From the NCBI GenBank assembly GCA_964508975.1, contig CAZDVQ010000012.1, positions 28,280-92,279 on the forward strand: a stretch of DNA of 64,000 nucleotides, in the 5' to 3' direction. Each line of letters opens with the position of its first letter. Positions within the stretch are counted from its first letter, which is position 1. Positions 1 through 7,868 of the stretch are shown in pieces. A program made the translations under genes and the position numbers. Source of the DNA: CAZDVQ01 sp964508975 (lineage in GTDB: Bacteria; Bacteroidota; Bacteroidia; Chitinophagales; Saprospiraceae). Below the pieces are notes generated by a model, which did no database searches, was not told the DNA's origin, and was given only the letters and a program-made list of their open reading frames with translations.

Positions 1-649
1 GACCAATATACATGAACGAGCCGGCGGTCATTTGTCCGTATTGAGTTACGCCTAGCGCATTAAAACGGTCGTAATCGTCTGGGGTTGAATGATTTGGAAT
101 CATCATACCGTTGGTAACCACCACGCGAGGCGCTTCGGCGTGCGAGGGGAACAAGCCCATGGGGTGCCCAGAGTACAGCACCAGCGTTTGTTCGTCGGTC
201 ATTTGGGCCAGGTACTGCATGGTAAGGCGGTATTGCGCCCAATTTTGGAACACCGCACCGTTGCCACCGTAGGTAATTAACTCTTGCGGGTGTTGCGCGA
301 TGGCATTATCCAGGTTATTGTGCAGCATCAGCATGATGGCAGCAGCCTGGCGCGAGCGGTGTGGGTAATCGTTGATAGAACCACCTTGGATGGTATAATC
401 GGGGCGGTAGCGGTGCATGTAAATGCGACCATAATCGGCAAGTTCCTGGGCAAATTCTGGTGCCAGCACGGGGTGTAAACTAGGGTCGAAATAGCGCAAG
501 GCATTGCGGAGGGCTAGTTTTTGCTCGCTTGGGTTCAATATCATGCGGCGTTTAGGCGCATGGCTGATATTAGGGTCTAGGGGTTTGAGGGCAGGTAAAT
601 CCTGTGGAATACCCGCCAGGATAGCGGCTTTAAATTGCTCAGGGCTCAT
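1..649 (-). CDS. hutU: urocanate hydratase, N-terminal part (runs off the left edge)
   Basis: Read on the minus strand this gives about 216 residues starting MSPEQFKAAILAGIPQDLP, then a HAPKRRMILNP block, an ALRNALRYF block, a YGRIYMHRYRP block and ITYGGNGAVFQNW, ending in the NAD-binding part (MTAGSFMYIG) at the window edge. This order is characteristic of urocanate hydratase, which adds water to urocanate to give 4-imidazolone-5-propanoate with NAD as cofactor, the second step of histidine breakdown in the cytoplasm. The reading frame stays open upstream of the chosen ATG, but that extension (rich in R, Q and N) looks unlike the family. No Shine-Dalgarno is visible, which is normal for this phylum. 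The rest of the gene and any other hut genes lie outside the window. Confidence 0.9.
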   Translation of the reverse strand, partial: MSPEQFKAAILAGIPQDLPALKPLDPNISHAPKRRMILNPSEQKLALRNALRYFDPSLHPVLAPEFAQELADYGRIYMHRYRPDYTIQGGSINDYPHRSRQAAAIMLMLHNNLDNAIAQHPQELITYGGNGAVFQNWAQYRLTMQYLAQMTDEQTLVLYSGHPMGLFPSHAEAPRVVVTNGMMIPNHSTPDDYDRFNALGVTQYGQMTAGSFMYIG

Positions 650-810
650 GTTGTGATGGTCGTTTTGCAGGTGCGATAAAGAAACACCAAATCGGGCTGC
701 AAGTTTACGACGATTTTGTGGAATTTGGGGAATGTGCAGGAAACTAAAGGCATTGTGGGACTTTCGGCCAATGGTCATTTCATCAATTATTCCATCGTCA
801 ATTATTCTTT

Positions 811-913
811 TTTGGGCGCGTCGGCGCGTTGCGCCGTCGGTCCCCGCCGGGGTTCGCTATGCTCCGTGCTACGCACCCGCGCCTTCGGCGCGGCCCTCTG
901 GGCACCTCGCGCT
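811..913 (+). repeat. GC-rich interspersed element, copy 1 (type A)
   Basis: Starts TTTTGGGCGC after a T-run, contains the sub-palindrome GCGCGTTGCGCC, the words GGTTCGCTATGCTCCGTGC and CGCGCCTTCGGCGCGG (a UUCG-capped hairpin), and ends GGGCACCTCGCGCT. The same blocks recur in the same order in other copies across the window. Confidence 0.75.
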
Positions 914-961
914 ATAACGGTTACCCCAAATGACGGGTTACATTATATATCTGGTTACAGG

Positions 962-981
962 AGACAAGGCATGCCTTGTCT
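962..981. repeat. REP-like perfect palindrome 1 of the RAYT locus
   Basis: AGACAAGGCATGCCTTGTCT is a perfect 20-bp palindrome (22 bp with the flanking G and C), followed by TAC. Two sister copies lie at 1063 and 1158. Confidence 0.8.
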
Positions 982-1062
982 CTACATATTGGCCCGATAA
1001 ATTATGCTCACTTAATACACAAAACGAAGCACAACCGTTAGACCATACCCACCACAATGTAC

Positions 1063-1082
1063 AGACGAGGCATGCCTCGTCT
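1063..1082. repeat. REP-like perfect palindrome 2 of the RAYT locus
   Basis: AGACGAGGCATGCCTCGTCT is a perfect palindrome that differs from copy 1 by one base in each arm, so the change is compensated and the pairing kept. Confidence 0.8.
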
Positions 1083-1157
1083 CCCAAAGCGAAATAAATA
1101 TGAATAATCCCACAGGAAATATGGCAATCCCGTTAAAATATGCATACCCCTATGTAG

Positions 1158-1177
1158 AGACAGGGCATGCCCTGTCT
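1158..1177. repeat. REP-like perfect palindrome 3 of the RAYT locus
   Basis: AGACAGGGCATGCCCTGTCT, again perfect, with a further compensated difference. It lies about 130 bp upstream of the probable RAYT start; an earlier in-frame ATG at 1167 lies inside it and is therefore unlikely to be the start. Confidence 0.8.
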
Positions 1178-1310
1178 ACCCCGAAACAGAATGAATATGT
1201 ACAACAGGAATTTGGGGCCTGACCGAAATTTTATCCCACAAAAAACAGATGCCGATTCATTTTTTGATTATTTTCGACCTTTAGTTAAGTGCAATATTCA
1301 ATCAAGGTAC

Positions 1311-1871
1311 ATGGAAAAATTCCAAGACAAGTACCGTATCCCATCTGCCCGTGCAGCATGGTGGGATTACGGCTGGAACAGTGCGTATTTCGTAACGATA
1401 TGCACCAAAAACAGGGCACATTTATTTGGCCATATCATCGAGGGTAAAATGGAATTATCACCGCTGGGTGTCATTGCAGATATACTGTGGCATGAAATTC
1501 CACACCACGCCAAGGCTGTTGAACTGGGGGATTTTGTCGTCATGCCCAACCATATTCACGGCATCCTTATACTGGATAAACCTGTGGATCCCCTACCCGT
1601 CTTTGTAGCACAACAAGACGGAAATCACGAGCAGCTACACGGAAAGGTACAACCAGAGACCATAGACCGCAGTAAAACACTATCGTCCTTGGTGGGGGCC
1701 TACAAATCAGCCGTGACCAAACATGCCAACCGTTTGGGATACCTCAACGGCTGGCAAAGCCGTTTTCACGATAGAATCATCCGCAACTACGCTGAATACC
1801 AACGCATTGCAGGGTATATCATCAATAACCCTAGTCGCTGGGCGGAGGACATTACTCGTGAAACATTATAA
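1311..1871 (+). CDS. REP-associated tyrosine transposase (RAYT, Y1_Tnp/TnpA_REP family)
   Basis: About 186 residues from MEKFQDKYRIPSARAAWWDY. Y1 (HUH) transposase hallmarks are visible: VTICTKNRAHLFG near the N-terminus, the metal-binding HUH pair in MPNHIHGILIL, and the C-terminal GYIINNPSRW segment carrying the presumed catalytic tyrosine. These enzymes nick single-stranded DNA at REP hairpins and are usually single-copy and domesticated. Three perfect palindromes lie just upstream, as expected for a RAYT and its cognate REPs. The frame is open further upstream (ATG at 1167 and 1192), but 1167 falls inside a palindrome and the family normally begins near the KYRIPSAR block, so 1311 was chosen. 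No inverted terminal repeats of a classical IS are seen. Confidence 0.85.
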   Translation: MEKFQDKYRIPSARAAWWDYGWNSAYFVTICTKNRAHLFGHIIEGKMELSPLGVIADILWHEIPHHAKAVELGDFVVMPNHIHGILILDKPVDPLPVFVAQQDGNHEQLHGKVQPETIDRSKTLSSLVGAYKSAVTKHANRLGYLNGWQSRFHDRIIRNYAEYQRIAGYIINNPSRWAEDITRETL

Positions 1872-2522
1872 TACAAAATGCGTATTTAAATTAATATACA
1901 TTTTACATATATAATATTTATAAATACTATAATTTGAATATTTATTGCGATACAAAATAATATACTGTGACATTAAATCAATACTTAACATGCACTGGTA
2001 ATTTTTATTTTCAAGACGTTCCAATGCAATCCTATATAAAAATTGGTTCTAAAAATGCAGCCTATGCTGAAGTCATTTCAAGCACGATTCTAGCTGGAAT
2101 TTACAACCCTTGAATGTTACGATTTCTTTATAAAACCCAGTTCCCAACAATATAAAACAGCCAAATTAATACAATGTATACTAGCTAATATGGCTACCAT
2201 TTGTATTGCAAAAATTCATATATAAAATAAGCATAACATGTTTCTTTGAAATGTGACGCAAGCTGTTATGCTGTTCAATGATTTTTTATCGTGATTCCCT
2301 TGCATTGAGGGTGGTGAAGGGCGTAGGTTTGTGGGGAGATAATTACATAATTAAGGGACTTTAAGATAACATTCTTACATTCGACAAAAACTCGTAAAGG
2401 CAATAAATTTGACTTATGAAATCTCAAACACAGGATACTACACTATTAACTACCACCTGTGATTGTCAAACTTATGCATGTAATATTAATTGTTTAAATT
2501 AATCACAAAATTCAAATATTTT
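1872..2522. other. AT-rich intergenic region of about 650 bp
   Basis: Strongly AT-rich with no gene that can be supported. One open frame of about 48 codons beginning GTG (1967-2113) encodes an amphipathic stretch without recognisable family features; it may be a remnant or chance. No terminator or promoter could be assigned with confidence. Confidence 0.5.
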
Positions 2523-3653
2523 ATGAAGAATCATGCGTTATTATTTGCTTTACTTTTACCTGCTTTGGTATTTTCACAGACTACAGAATTTCCTGGCACG
2601 ATTAAATTGAAACCAAGTTCAAAAGTATATAAAGTTGTAACAATAAAAGACTGTATAAAAAATTATTCCCCTCCTCCTGGAAGTACAACTACAACGATTA
2701 CGTATGAAACAAAGTTAAAAAACGATAAAACCGAAATTACAATAGAATCAGTTGTAAACCAACCAGGAGGTTCCATAAGTGTTGGCGCTGATAAAGTACT
2801 AAAGATACCTTTTGATGTTTCTGGTAGGGCCGATTTATACATGGAAGAAAAAGACAAGTCGGTTTTATACGTCAATTATTTGCTTGATGAAGAAAATACA
2901 ATAAAAGCGAATAGTACAATAGTCGAATATGCTGTAACGTACGACTGCAATGGTAATCCAACACATACAATGGTGAACAGTAGATTATTGACGAAAGATG
3001 AAAATTTTCTTGGAAATATATATAAAGATATAACACCAATACAAAATATGTCTTGGTTTATAAATTCAAACTATATCCAAGTCACAGATTCTAATGGCAC
3101 TATTTACTATCTAGTCCAGATATATGATAGAAATGCTAAATACATACTTGAACTACAAAACAGAGAATATATCCCTTACCGTAGTACCTCAATAGATTTA
3201 GGGGCATTAACGATACCTCTAAAATTTCGTTTCGGATATTCGGAGGGTAATATCAATGTTCAAAGCGACGTTTCTTCTAGCTATAATATAGGACTGTATG
3301 CAGGTTATAAATTAACAAAATATAACATTATAAATAAAGCAGGGACTTATATTCAAAGAGATTTAAGGTCACTCCGTATTGGGCCTTTTATTAATTTTTC
3401 TACTGCTACTCTAGATAAATTCAATACAACTGCAGGTGAAGTTCCTATTACAGGGGATGAAAAACAGAACATTGGAGTGTTTTCAGCAGGTGTTGGAATA
3501 ATGGGAGATATCAATAGGGTCCAAATGGGTTTATATGCTGGCTGGGACTTTGGAATGGGTTCAAGTGCCCAAAACTGGAATTATAATAAGAAATTTTGGT
3601 TAGGCATAGGTGTAGGTTACAAAATTACAGACTTATTTGCACAAAAAAATTAG
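2523..3653 (+). CDS. secreted protein with a barrel-like C-terminus, unknown function
   Basis: 376 residues from MKNHALLFALLLPALVFSQ, a clear Sec signal peptide with likely cleavage after the SQ. A TTG 33 bases upstream would add 11 residues ahead of the signal peptide, so the ATG is preferred. The first two thirds are rich in alternating polar and hydrophobic residues. The last ~120 residues (IGLYAGYKLTKYNI, IGPFINFSTATLD, VGIMGDINRVQMGLYAGWDFG, WLGIGVGYKITDLF) look like outer-membrane beta-hairpins ending in an aromatic. The function is not recognised. The gene is AT-rich like its neighbours between 1.9 and 5.6 kb. Confidence 0.75.
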   Translation: MKNHALLFALLLPALVFSQTTEFPGTIKLKPSSKVYKVVTIKDCIKNYSPPPGSTTTTITYETKLKNDKTEITIESVVNQPGGSISVGADKVLKIPFDVSGRADLYMEEKDKSVLYVNYLLDEENTIKANSTIVEYAVTYDCNGNPTHTMVNSRLLTKDENFLGNIYKDITPIQNMSWFINSNYIQVTDSNGTIYYLVQIYDRNAKYILELQNREYIPYRSTSIDLGALTIPLKFRFGYSEGNINVQSDVSSSYNIGLYAGYKLTKYNIINKAGTYIQRDLRSLRIGPFINFSTATLDKFNTTAGEVPITGDEKQNIGVFSAGVGIMGDINRVQMGLYAGWDFGMGSSAQNWNYNKKFWLGIGVGYKITDLFAQKN

Positions 3654-3713
3654 AGAACAATAAGATAATCCAGGAATATCCATTTTGTATTCAAATTCTA
3701 CTTTGTAATATAC

Positions 3714-3744
3714 AGCCCCTACAGTAATTCTTACTGTAGGGGCT
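3714..3744 (+). terminator. strong hairpin after the 2523-3653 gene
   Basis: AGCCCCTACAGTAA pairs perfectly with TTACTGTAGGGGCT across a 3-base loop (14-bp stem). It is followed only by a short T/A stretch, so it could be a terminator or an isolated hairpin. Confidence 0.6.
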
Positions 3745-3858
3745 TTAAATAGCTTAACGGAACCGTTAAATACCTAAAAAATGTAACCCAATCCCAACAA
3801 TTTGTCTATTTTAGCCATTGCTTAACCATTATTTTTTTACTCTAATTTTCTAGCCCGA

Positions 3859-4548
3859 ATGGCATTTGTAGCTTTAGATAAAAATGGAGAGAATGTAGAA
3901 TCGCATTTTTTTACTGATGATGAGTGGGAGGTACTCAAACAAACCTATTCTATTGGTGATTACACGATGCTTTGCTGCGGTGCCGATGCCGTATTAAAAA
4001 CAAGCATCAACTCCGTTAAGTTCTTTGCCCACCACACTGATGACTGTACAACTGCTCCTGAAACAGTATGGCATCATACAGCCAAAATTATTTTTATGTC
4101 AGGCCTTCAGGCACTGGGCTTAAACCCCATTGTTGAACATAACCGTAATGGGAAATGGAAAGCTGATATCTATGTTAAGTACAACGGGAGGGAAATTGCA
4201 ATCGAGTTACAGCACTCTTATCAAAGTCTATCGACTTTTTTGAAACGGCAAGAAAAATATGCAACTAGCAATATTGAGGCTTACTGGATTTTATACTCAC
4301 CTGTCTTTAATAAACTAACCAAAGCAACCGTTGCATACCTTCGGAAGAATAAAATGATTGATTTTGATTCCAAAGTTGGGACATACACATTCATCTCTCA
4401 GCTTCCCGTATTGTATTTAGAAACTGACGACAATATACTTTTAAAAGGTGGTGGGTTATTTAGTGCTACAGTCGATGCATGGCTTAAAGCCGTACTTGAA
4501 CAACGGTTTGTTTTTGCAAATGGGTTATGGAAGATACTAGAATTATGA
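3859..4548 (+). CDS. CoiA-like nuclease-domain protein
   Basis: 229 residues. The central segment has HHTAKIIFMSGLQALGL, then an acidic/lysine block KADIYVKYNGREIAIELQHS, then a KRQEKY helix. This is the layout of the CoiA-like (competence protein/PD-(D/E)XK-like) domain, in which a D and the E-x-Q of IELQ are the candidate active-site residues. CoiA-type proteins act in DNA processing during uptake or recombination; here the role is inferred only from the motif. The N-terminal ~60 residues (DDEWEVLKQTY, a two-cysteine CC pair and FFAHH) resemble the nucleotide- or zinc-associated leader found in CoiA homologues. The stop codon lies 121 bases before the next start. It is a standalone copy in an AT-rich stretch; the only other competence-type gene in the window is comEC at 24.2 kb. 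Confidence 0.6.
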   Translation: MAFVALDKNGENVESHFFTDDEWEVLKQTYSIGDYTMLCCGADAVLKTSINSVKFFAHHTDDCTTAPETVWHHTAKIIFMSGLQALGLNPIVEHNRNGKWKADIYVKYNGREIAIELQHSYQSLSTFLKRQEKYATSNIEAYWILYSPVFNKLTKATVAYLRKNKMIDFDSKVGTYTFISQLPVLYLETDDNILLKGGGLFSATVDAWLKAVLEQRFVFANGLWKILEL

Positions 4549-4645
4549 TTTGCGACCTTTAATATTTTTTTTTACACAAGATATAAATAACAATAACTAT
4601 TTAATAGATTTTCATTCAATTACGATCAATGTTGTGAACAATTTA

Positions 4646-4653
4646 TACCTTTG
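4646..4653 (+). promoter_or_regulatory. Bacteroidota -7 motif TACCTTTG
   Basis: Exact match to TAnnTTTG, 16 bases ahead of the ATG at 4670. It supports that internal start over the upstream TTG at 4550, which lies on the other side of this motif. Confidence 0.6.
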
Positions 4654-4669
4654 CGCAAACAGGGATTAT

Positions 4670-5581
4670 ATGAATTTCAGATTACCAAGTGAAATAGAGC
4701 AATACATTCATAGGGAACAAATAAGCCGTTTTTTAAGTATTATCCGGCAGATTATAGCTTGGGGCATAGGTTTTTTTTTTACTCTTGGAGCATTGCTTTC
4801 AATCAGCTACCCTCTAGTCGCGTTATCATTATTACTTCTAGGTCTCATCATTGCACCAATAGGACCTAAACTGCTAAAGCAAAAAATGAACATTGGCGTT
4901 TCAATGCTAGGCAGAGGGGCTATTATATTTGTTTTGTTTATACTTTCGACATTGAGCATTGATTATTACGAGATCGACCAGAAATCCTCTTTTGGTTCTT
5001 TTGAGGACAATAATATCAAACAGACCTTTATTCCAGATCAAAAAGCTCAAGCAGAAAAACTTAAGATTGATAGTTTTGCTATATATGTACAGCAAAGCGA
5101 TAGCTTACTACAAAAGAATGAGTTTGAGCGTGCGCAGACTAGTCTTATATTGGCTCGACCTTTTGCCCAATCGTATGAAGTTGAAAAACAATTGGACAAC
5201 AAATTATGGTATGCAGATTCTTGCCTAGCTTGGAGTTTACTCAAGGCAAAAAAATATGAAGATGCCATACCTCTTTTACATGGCTTAGCTCAGAAGGATA
5301 GGTCTGACAACAAAATTGCCCTAGCTCTTTCCCAATGCTACCACAATATAGGTAAAACAGAAGATGCCGTTCATGTTATCAGCCCGTTTTTAAGCATTGA
5401 CGATGCAAGTATTACAAAATGGCACAATAAAATAAATCCCTTGCGTCGGGAAACGATAGGGTACACAACCCTATGCTGTGATGGCACTACCTCTAGTGCT
5501 AAGGGGCGAGGTGCATGTTCGCACCACGGGGGAGTTTGCAATTGGAATGCTCCAATATACCATGAGTCTAGGAAGTATTGA
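4670..5581 (+). CDS. membrane protein with C-terminal DUF3761 domain
   Basis: 303 residues from MNFRLPSEIEQYIHREQ. Two hydrophobic segments (about residues 23-68, probably a helical hairpin, and about 80-97) are followed by a helical TPR-like stretch (SLLQKNEFERAQTSLILARPF, AWSLLKAKKYEDAIPLL, LALSQCYHNIGKTEDAV). A short Cys/His-rich tail follows, CCDGTTSSAKGRGACSHHGG, which matches the DUF3761 pattern (CxDGT...GACSHHGGV). The start was placed after the TACCTTTG promoter motif; the longer frame starting TTG at 4550 would add 40 poorly conserved residues. Function unknown; DUF3761 is usually found in small secreted or phage-borne proteins. AT-rich, possibly acquired together with the CoiA-like gene. 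Confidence 0.65.
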   Translation: MNFRLPSEIEQYIHREQISRFLSIIRQIIAWGIGFFFTLGALLSISYPLVALSLLLLGLIIAPIGPKLLKQKMNIGVSMLGRGAIIFVLFILSTLSIDYYEIDQKSSFGSFEDNNIKQTFIPDQKAQAEKLKIDSFAIYVQQSDSLLQKNEFERAQTSLILARPFAQSYEVEKQLDNKLWYADSCLAWSLLKAKKYEDAIPLLHGLAQKDRSDNKIALALSQCYHNIGKTEDAVHVISPFLSIDDASITKWHNKINPLRRETIGYTTLCCDGTTSSAKGRGACSHHGGVCNWNAPIYHESRKY

Positions 5582-5600
5582 AAAAATTACAGCAATTCCC

Positions 5601-5716
5601 TCGCGCTAGGTGCCCGGCGGGCCGCGCCGCCAGGCGCGGGTGCGCGTAGCGCACGGAGCGAGTAGCGAACCCCAGAGGGGACCGGCGACCGCCACCAGCG
5701 GGCGCAGCGCCCAAAA
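5601..5716 (-). repeat. GC-rich interspersed element, copy 2 (type A, inverted)
   Basis: Reverse orientation: GCGCTAGGTGCCCGGCGG, GTGCGCGTAGCGCAC, GGGGACCGGCGACC and GGGCGCAGCGCCC in that order, ending in AAAATAAAA. It fills most of the gap between the DUF3761 gene and the methyltransferase. Confidence 0.75.
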
Positions 5717-5786
5717 TAAAAACAACATGAAACTCTAAAGCTGCTTTGCGGGTTATGCTTACTTTTACAGCATTAATGCTTCATTT

Positions 5787-6581
5787 ATGCAAAACTACAT
5801 CGACATCAACCGCCAGTCCTGGAATAACCGCGTGGATGCGCACCTCAGCTCCGATTTTTACGATATGCCGGGCTTTATGGCAGGGCAATCAAGCCTCAAG
5901 GAGATTGAACTGGCCCTACTCGGCGATGTTCAAGGCAAAAGTATCCTGCACTTGCAATGTCATTTTGGACAAGATACGCTCTCGCTGGCTCGTATGGGCG
6001 CCCGCGTAACCGGTGTCGATCTCTCTGATAAAGCCATCGAACAGGCGAACGACCTGGCTGCTACCCTACAACTAGACGCTCGTTTTATATGCTGCAATAT
6101 TTACGATCTTCCCCAACACCTCGACGGGCAATTTGATATCGTGTTTACCAGCTATGGCACCATTGGCTGGCTGCCCGACCTGGATGTTTGGGCACAGCTT
6201 ATCAGCCAATACCTGAAGCCCGATGGGCAGTTCGTATTCGCCGAGTTCCACCCCGTGGTGTGGATGTTCGACGATGCTTTTGAAGGTATTAACTATAATT
6301 ATTTCAACAATGGGCCTATTCTCGAGAACGAGAGCGGTACCTATGCCGACCGCGACGCGGCCATTCAACAATCGTACGTGATGTGGAACCACGGCACGGG
6401 CGAGGTGCTCAATAGCCTCATCGGGGCTGGCTTGAGCATTACTTGCTTTAACGAGTTCGATTATTCGCCCTACAACTGTTTCCTGAATACCGAAATGTTT
6501 GAACCGGGTAAATTCCGCATCAAACATTTCGGCAACAAGATTCCCATGGTATTTTCGCTAAAAGCGGTACCAGCCCGCTAA
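5787..6581 (+). CDS. class I SAM-dependent methyltransferase
   Basis: 264 residues. The Rossmann motif I region is ILHLQCHFGQDTLSLARMG, followed by VTGVDLSDKAIEQA (acidic residue at the end of beta-2) and FDIVFTSYGTIGWLPDLD (motif IV). YYFNNGPILENESGTYADRD and the C-terminal hydrophobic strands complete a small-molecule methyltransferase fold. The N-terminus MQNYIDINRQSWNNR is typical of uncharacterised bacterial methyltransferases of this type. The substrate cannot be deduced. The gene converges with tryptophan dioxygenase and overlaps it by 4 bases at the stop codons. No nearby pathway gene explains its role. Confidence 0.85.
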   Translation: MQNYIDINRQSWNNRVDAHLSSDFYDMPGFMAGQSSLKEIELALLGDVQGKSILHLQCHFGQDTLSLARMGARVTGVDLSDKAIEQANDLAATLQLDARFICCNIYDLPQHLDGQFDIVFTSYGTIGWLPDLDVWAQLISQYLKPDGQFVFAEFHPVVWMFDDAFEGINYNYFNNGPILENESGTYADRDAAIQQSYVMWNHGTGEVLNSLIGAGLSITCFNEFDYSPYNCFLNTEMFEPGKFRIKHFGNKIPMVFSLKAVPAR

Positions 6582-7501
6582 AGGTGTGCCTCGAGGTTGG
6601 TGATACCCCAGTTATCCAACTCTTCTTGGCTCCATAAAGCCGGGTAGAAGATGCGTTTTTGGTACTTGGGGTGCATGTATTTTTGCCAATCGCTGCCACC
6701 GGTCGCTTCTGCATCGCCGAGGTACTTGCGGGCGGCGTTGAGGTGCGCCATAACCCAGCGTACGTTAACCGTATGGTCGTAATGGCGCATGGCACGGATA
6801 AGGGTCGGATCCTGCTGATCTGCCTCAGGTAATTTTTTGAACTTAGCCCAGAGGTTCGTGGTGTTGTAATCCTGCATAAAGCGGATAAACTCGTCTTTGT
6901 AACGGGCTTCAAAGTTCTGTAAAAGCTTATTCTTTTGGCCTGTTTGATAGTTTTTACCCGCTGCCTGCCAGTAGAGGTGCTCAAAAGCATGCTCGTAGGG
7001 CGTGTTGCGGTCGATGGTAAAACGGAAACGGATATCAATGAGGTTAATCAACTCGGTAGAGGCAAACTCGATCTTGCGGTATTGTGCGCTTTGGAAACCA
7101 GAGGCCGGGGTGAGCGCGTCGCGGAACTTCATGTACTGGGCCATTTCCATGCCATCACCCATGATGGTAAAGGAATCGGAAAGCATGTCGAAATAACGGC
7201 TTACCCGGTCGAGGTGCATGGAGAATTTCTGGGTACTAATAGTCTCGGCGCTTTGTACCTGGCTGATTTCCCAGAGGATCATTTTAAACAGCAATTCGTT
7301 GATCTGGTGGTACATGATGAACACCATCTCGTCGGGTAGTTGAGTGCGTTGAACTTGCAGGCCTAGCAGGGCATCAACCTGAATATAATCCCAATAAGTA
7401 ATTGGTTTTGAATGCAATAGGCCCGATAGATACACATCTGGATCTTGACCCATGGCTTTGTATTTCTCATCGATAGCAGCGAGGAGTTGTTCTCTATTCA
7501 T
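6578..7501 (-). CDS. kynA: tryptophan 2,3-dioxygenase
   Basis: 307 residues, the usual size of bacterial forms. Diagnostic segments: ITYWDYIQVDALLGLQ, DEMVFIMYHQINELLFKMIL, FRDALTPASGFQSAQYRKIE and, near the C-terminus, VRWVMAHLNAARKYLG followed by TGGSDWQKYMHPKYQKR. The histidine in RHYDHTVNVRW or MAHLNA supplies the haem ligand in this family. The enzyme opens the indole ring of L-tryptophan with O2 to give N-formylkynurenine, the first step of the kynurenine route, in the cytoplasm. No other kynurenine-pathway gene is present here. A TAnnTTTG motif on the minus strand lies 26 bases upstream of the ATG. Confidence 0.93.
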   Translation of the reverse strand: MNREQLLAAIDEKYKAMGQDPDVYLSGLLHSKPITYWDYIQVDALLGLQVQRTQLPDEMVFIMYHQINELLFKMILWEISQVQSAETISTQKFSMHLDRVSRYFDMLSDSFTIMGDGMEMAQYMKFRDALTPASGFQSAQYRKIEFASTELINLIDIRFRFTIDRNTPYEHAFEHLYWQAAGKNYQTGQKNKLLQNFEARYKDEFIRFMQDYNTTNLWAKFKKLPEADQQDPTLIRAMRHYDHTVNVRWVMAHLNAARKYLGDAEATGGSDWQKYMHPKYQKRIFYPALWSQEELDNWGITNLEAHL

Positions 7502-7868
7502 GGTGTAGGGTGTTTGTAGCGTCGAAACAAAAATAGTGTTTTAATCAGAACTGCTAGGCTTGACCCAATAAAATATCGGCAGAAACACTAATTTAGAATG
7601 ATGTTAAGCAAGGATTAGCGGTATTTAAGGGCGGTAAAATTGTCATAAATTGCGATGAATACATAACTTAAATACATTATATATTCAATAATATTTAATA
7701 CGTACAAAAATAACTGTGATTGATTTATGTATTTTACCATGTCACAATATATCATTGTTTTATATTTTACTGAAACCGTAATTTAATGCCTGCATCAAGT
7801 TTATGCCATATTTTTGACGCCTCATACGAAAATCTTCATTATTATATTTCAAACTAAACCTTTTCGAC
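7502..7868. other. divergent intergenic region, AT-rich, 367 bp
   Basis: Lies between the divergently transcribed kynA and M43 protease genes. It holds the kynA -7 motif; no exact TAnnTTTG was found for the protease. No gene and no repeat seen. Confidence 0.6.
7528..7535 (-). promoter_or_regulatory. -7 motif (TATTTTTG on the minus strand) for kynA
   Basis: Exact TAnnTTTG match on the minus strand, 26 bases upstream of the kynA ATG. Confidence 0.5.

Larger units (their letters stand above)
650..1310. other. intergenic region: one GC-rich element and three REP-like palindromes
   Basis: No convincing gene. It holds a GC-rich element (811-913) and three 20-bp perfect palindromes (962-981, 1063-1082, 1158-1177) leading up to the RAYT gene. 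Short open frames here arise from the GC-rich element. Confidence 0.6.

Noticed and set aside
716..1000. Plus-strand open frame of 94 codons
   Set aside because: Most of it lies in the GC-rich element (811-913), whose biased composition keeps frames open; the translation has no protein-like features.
1961..2113. Open frame of about 50 codons in the AT-rich gap
   Set aside because: No start motif, no promoter, no family features; compatible with chance or a decayed gene.
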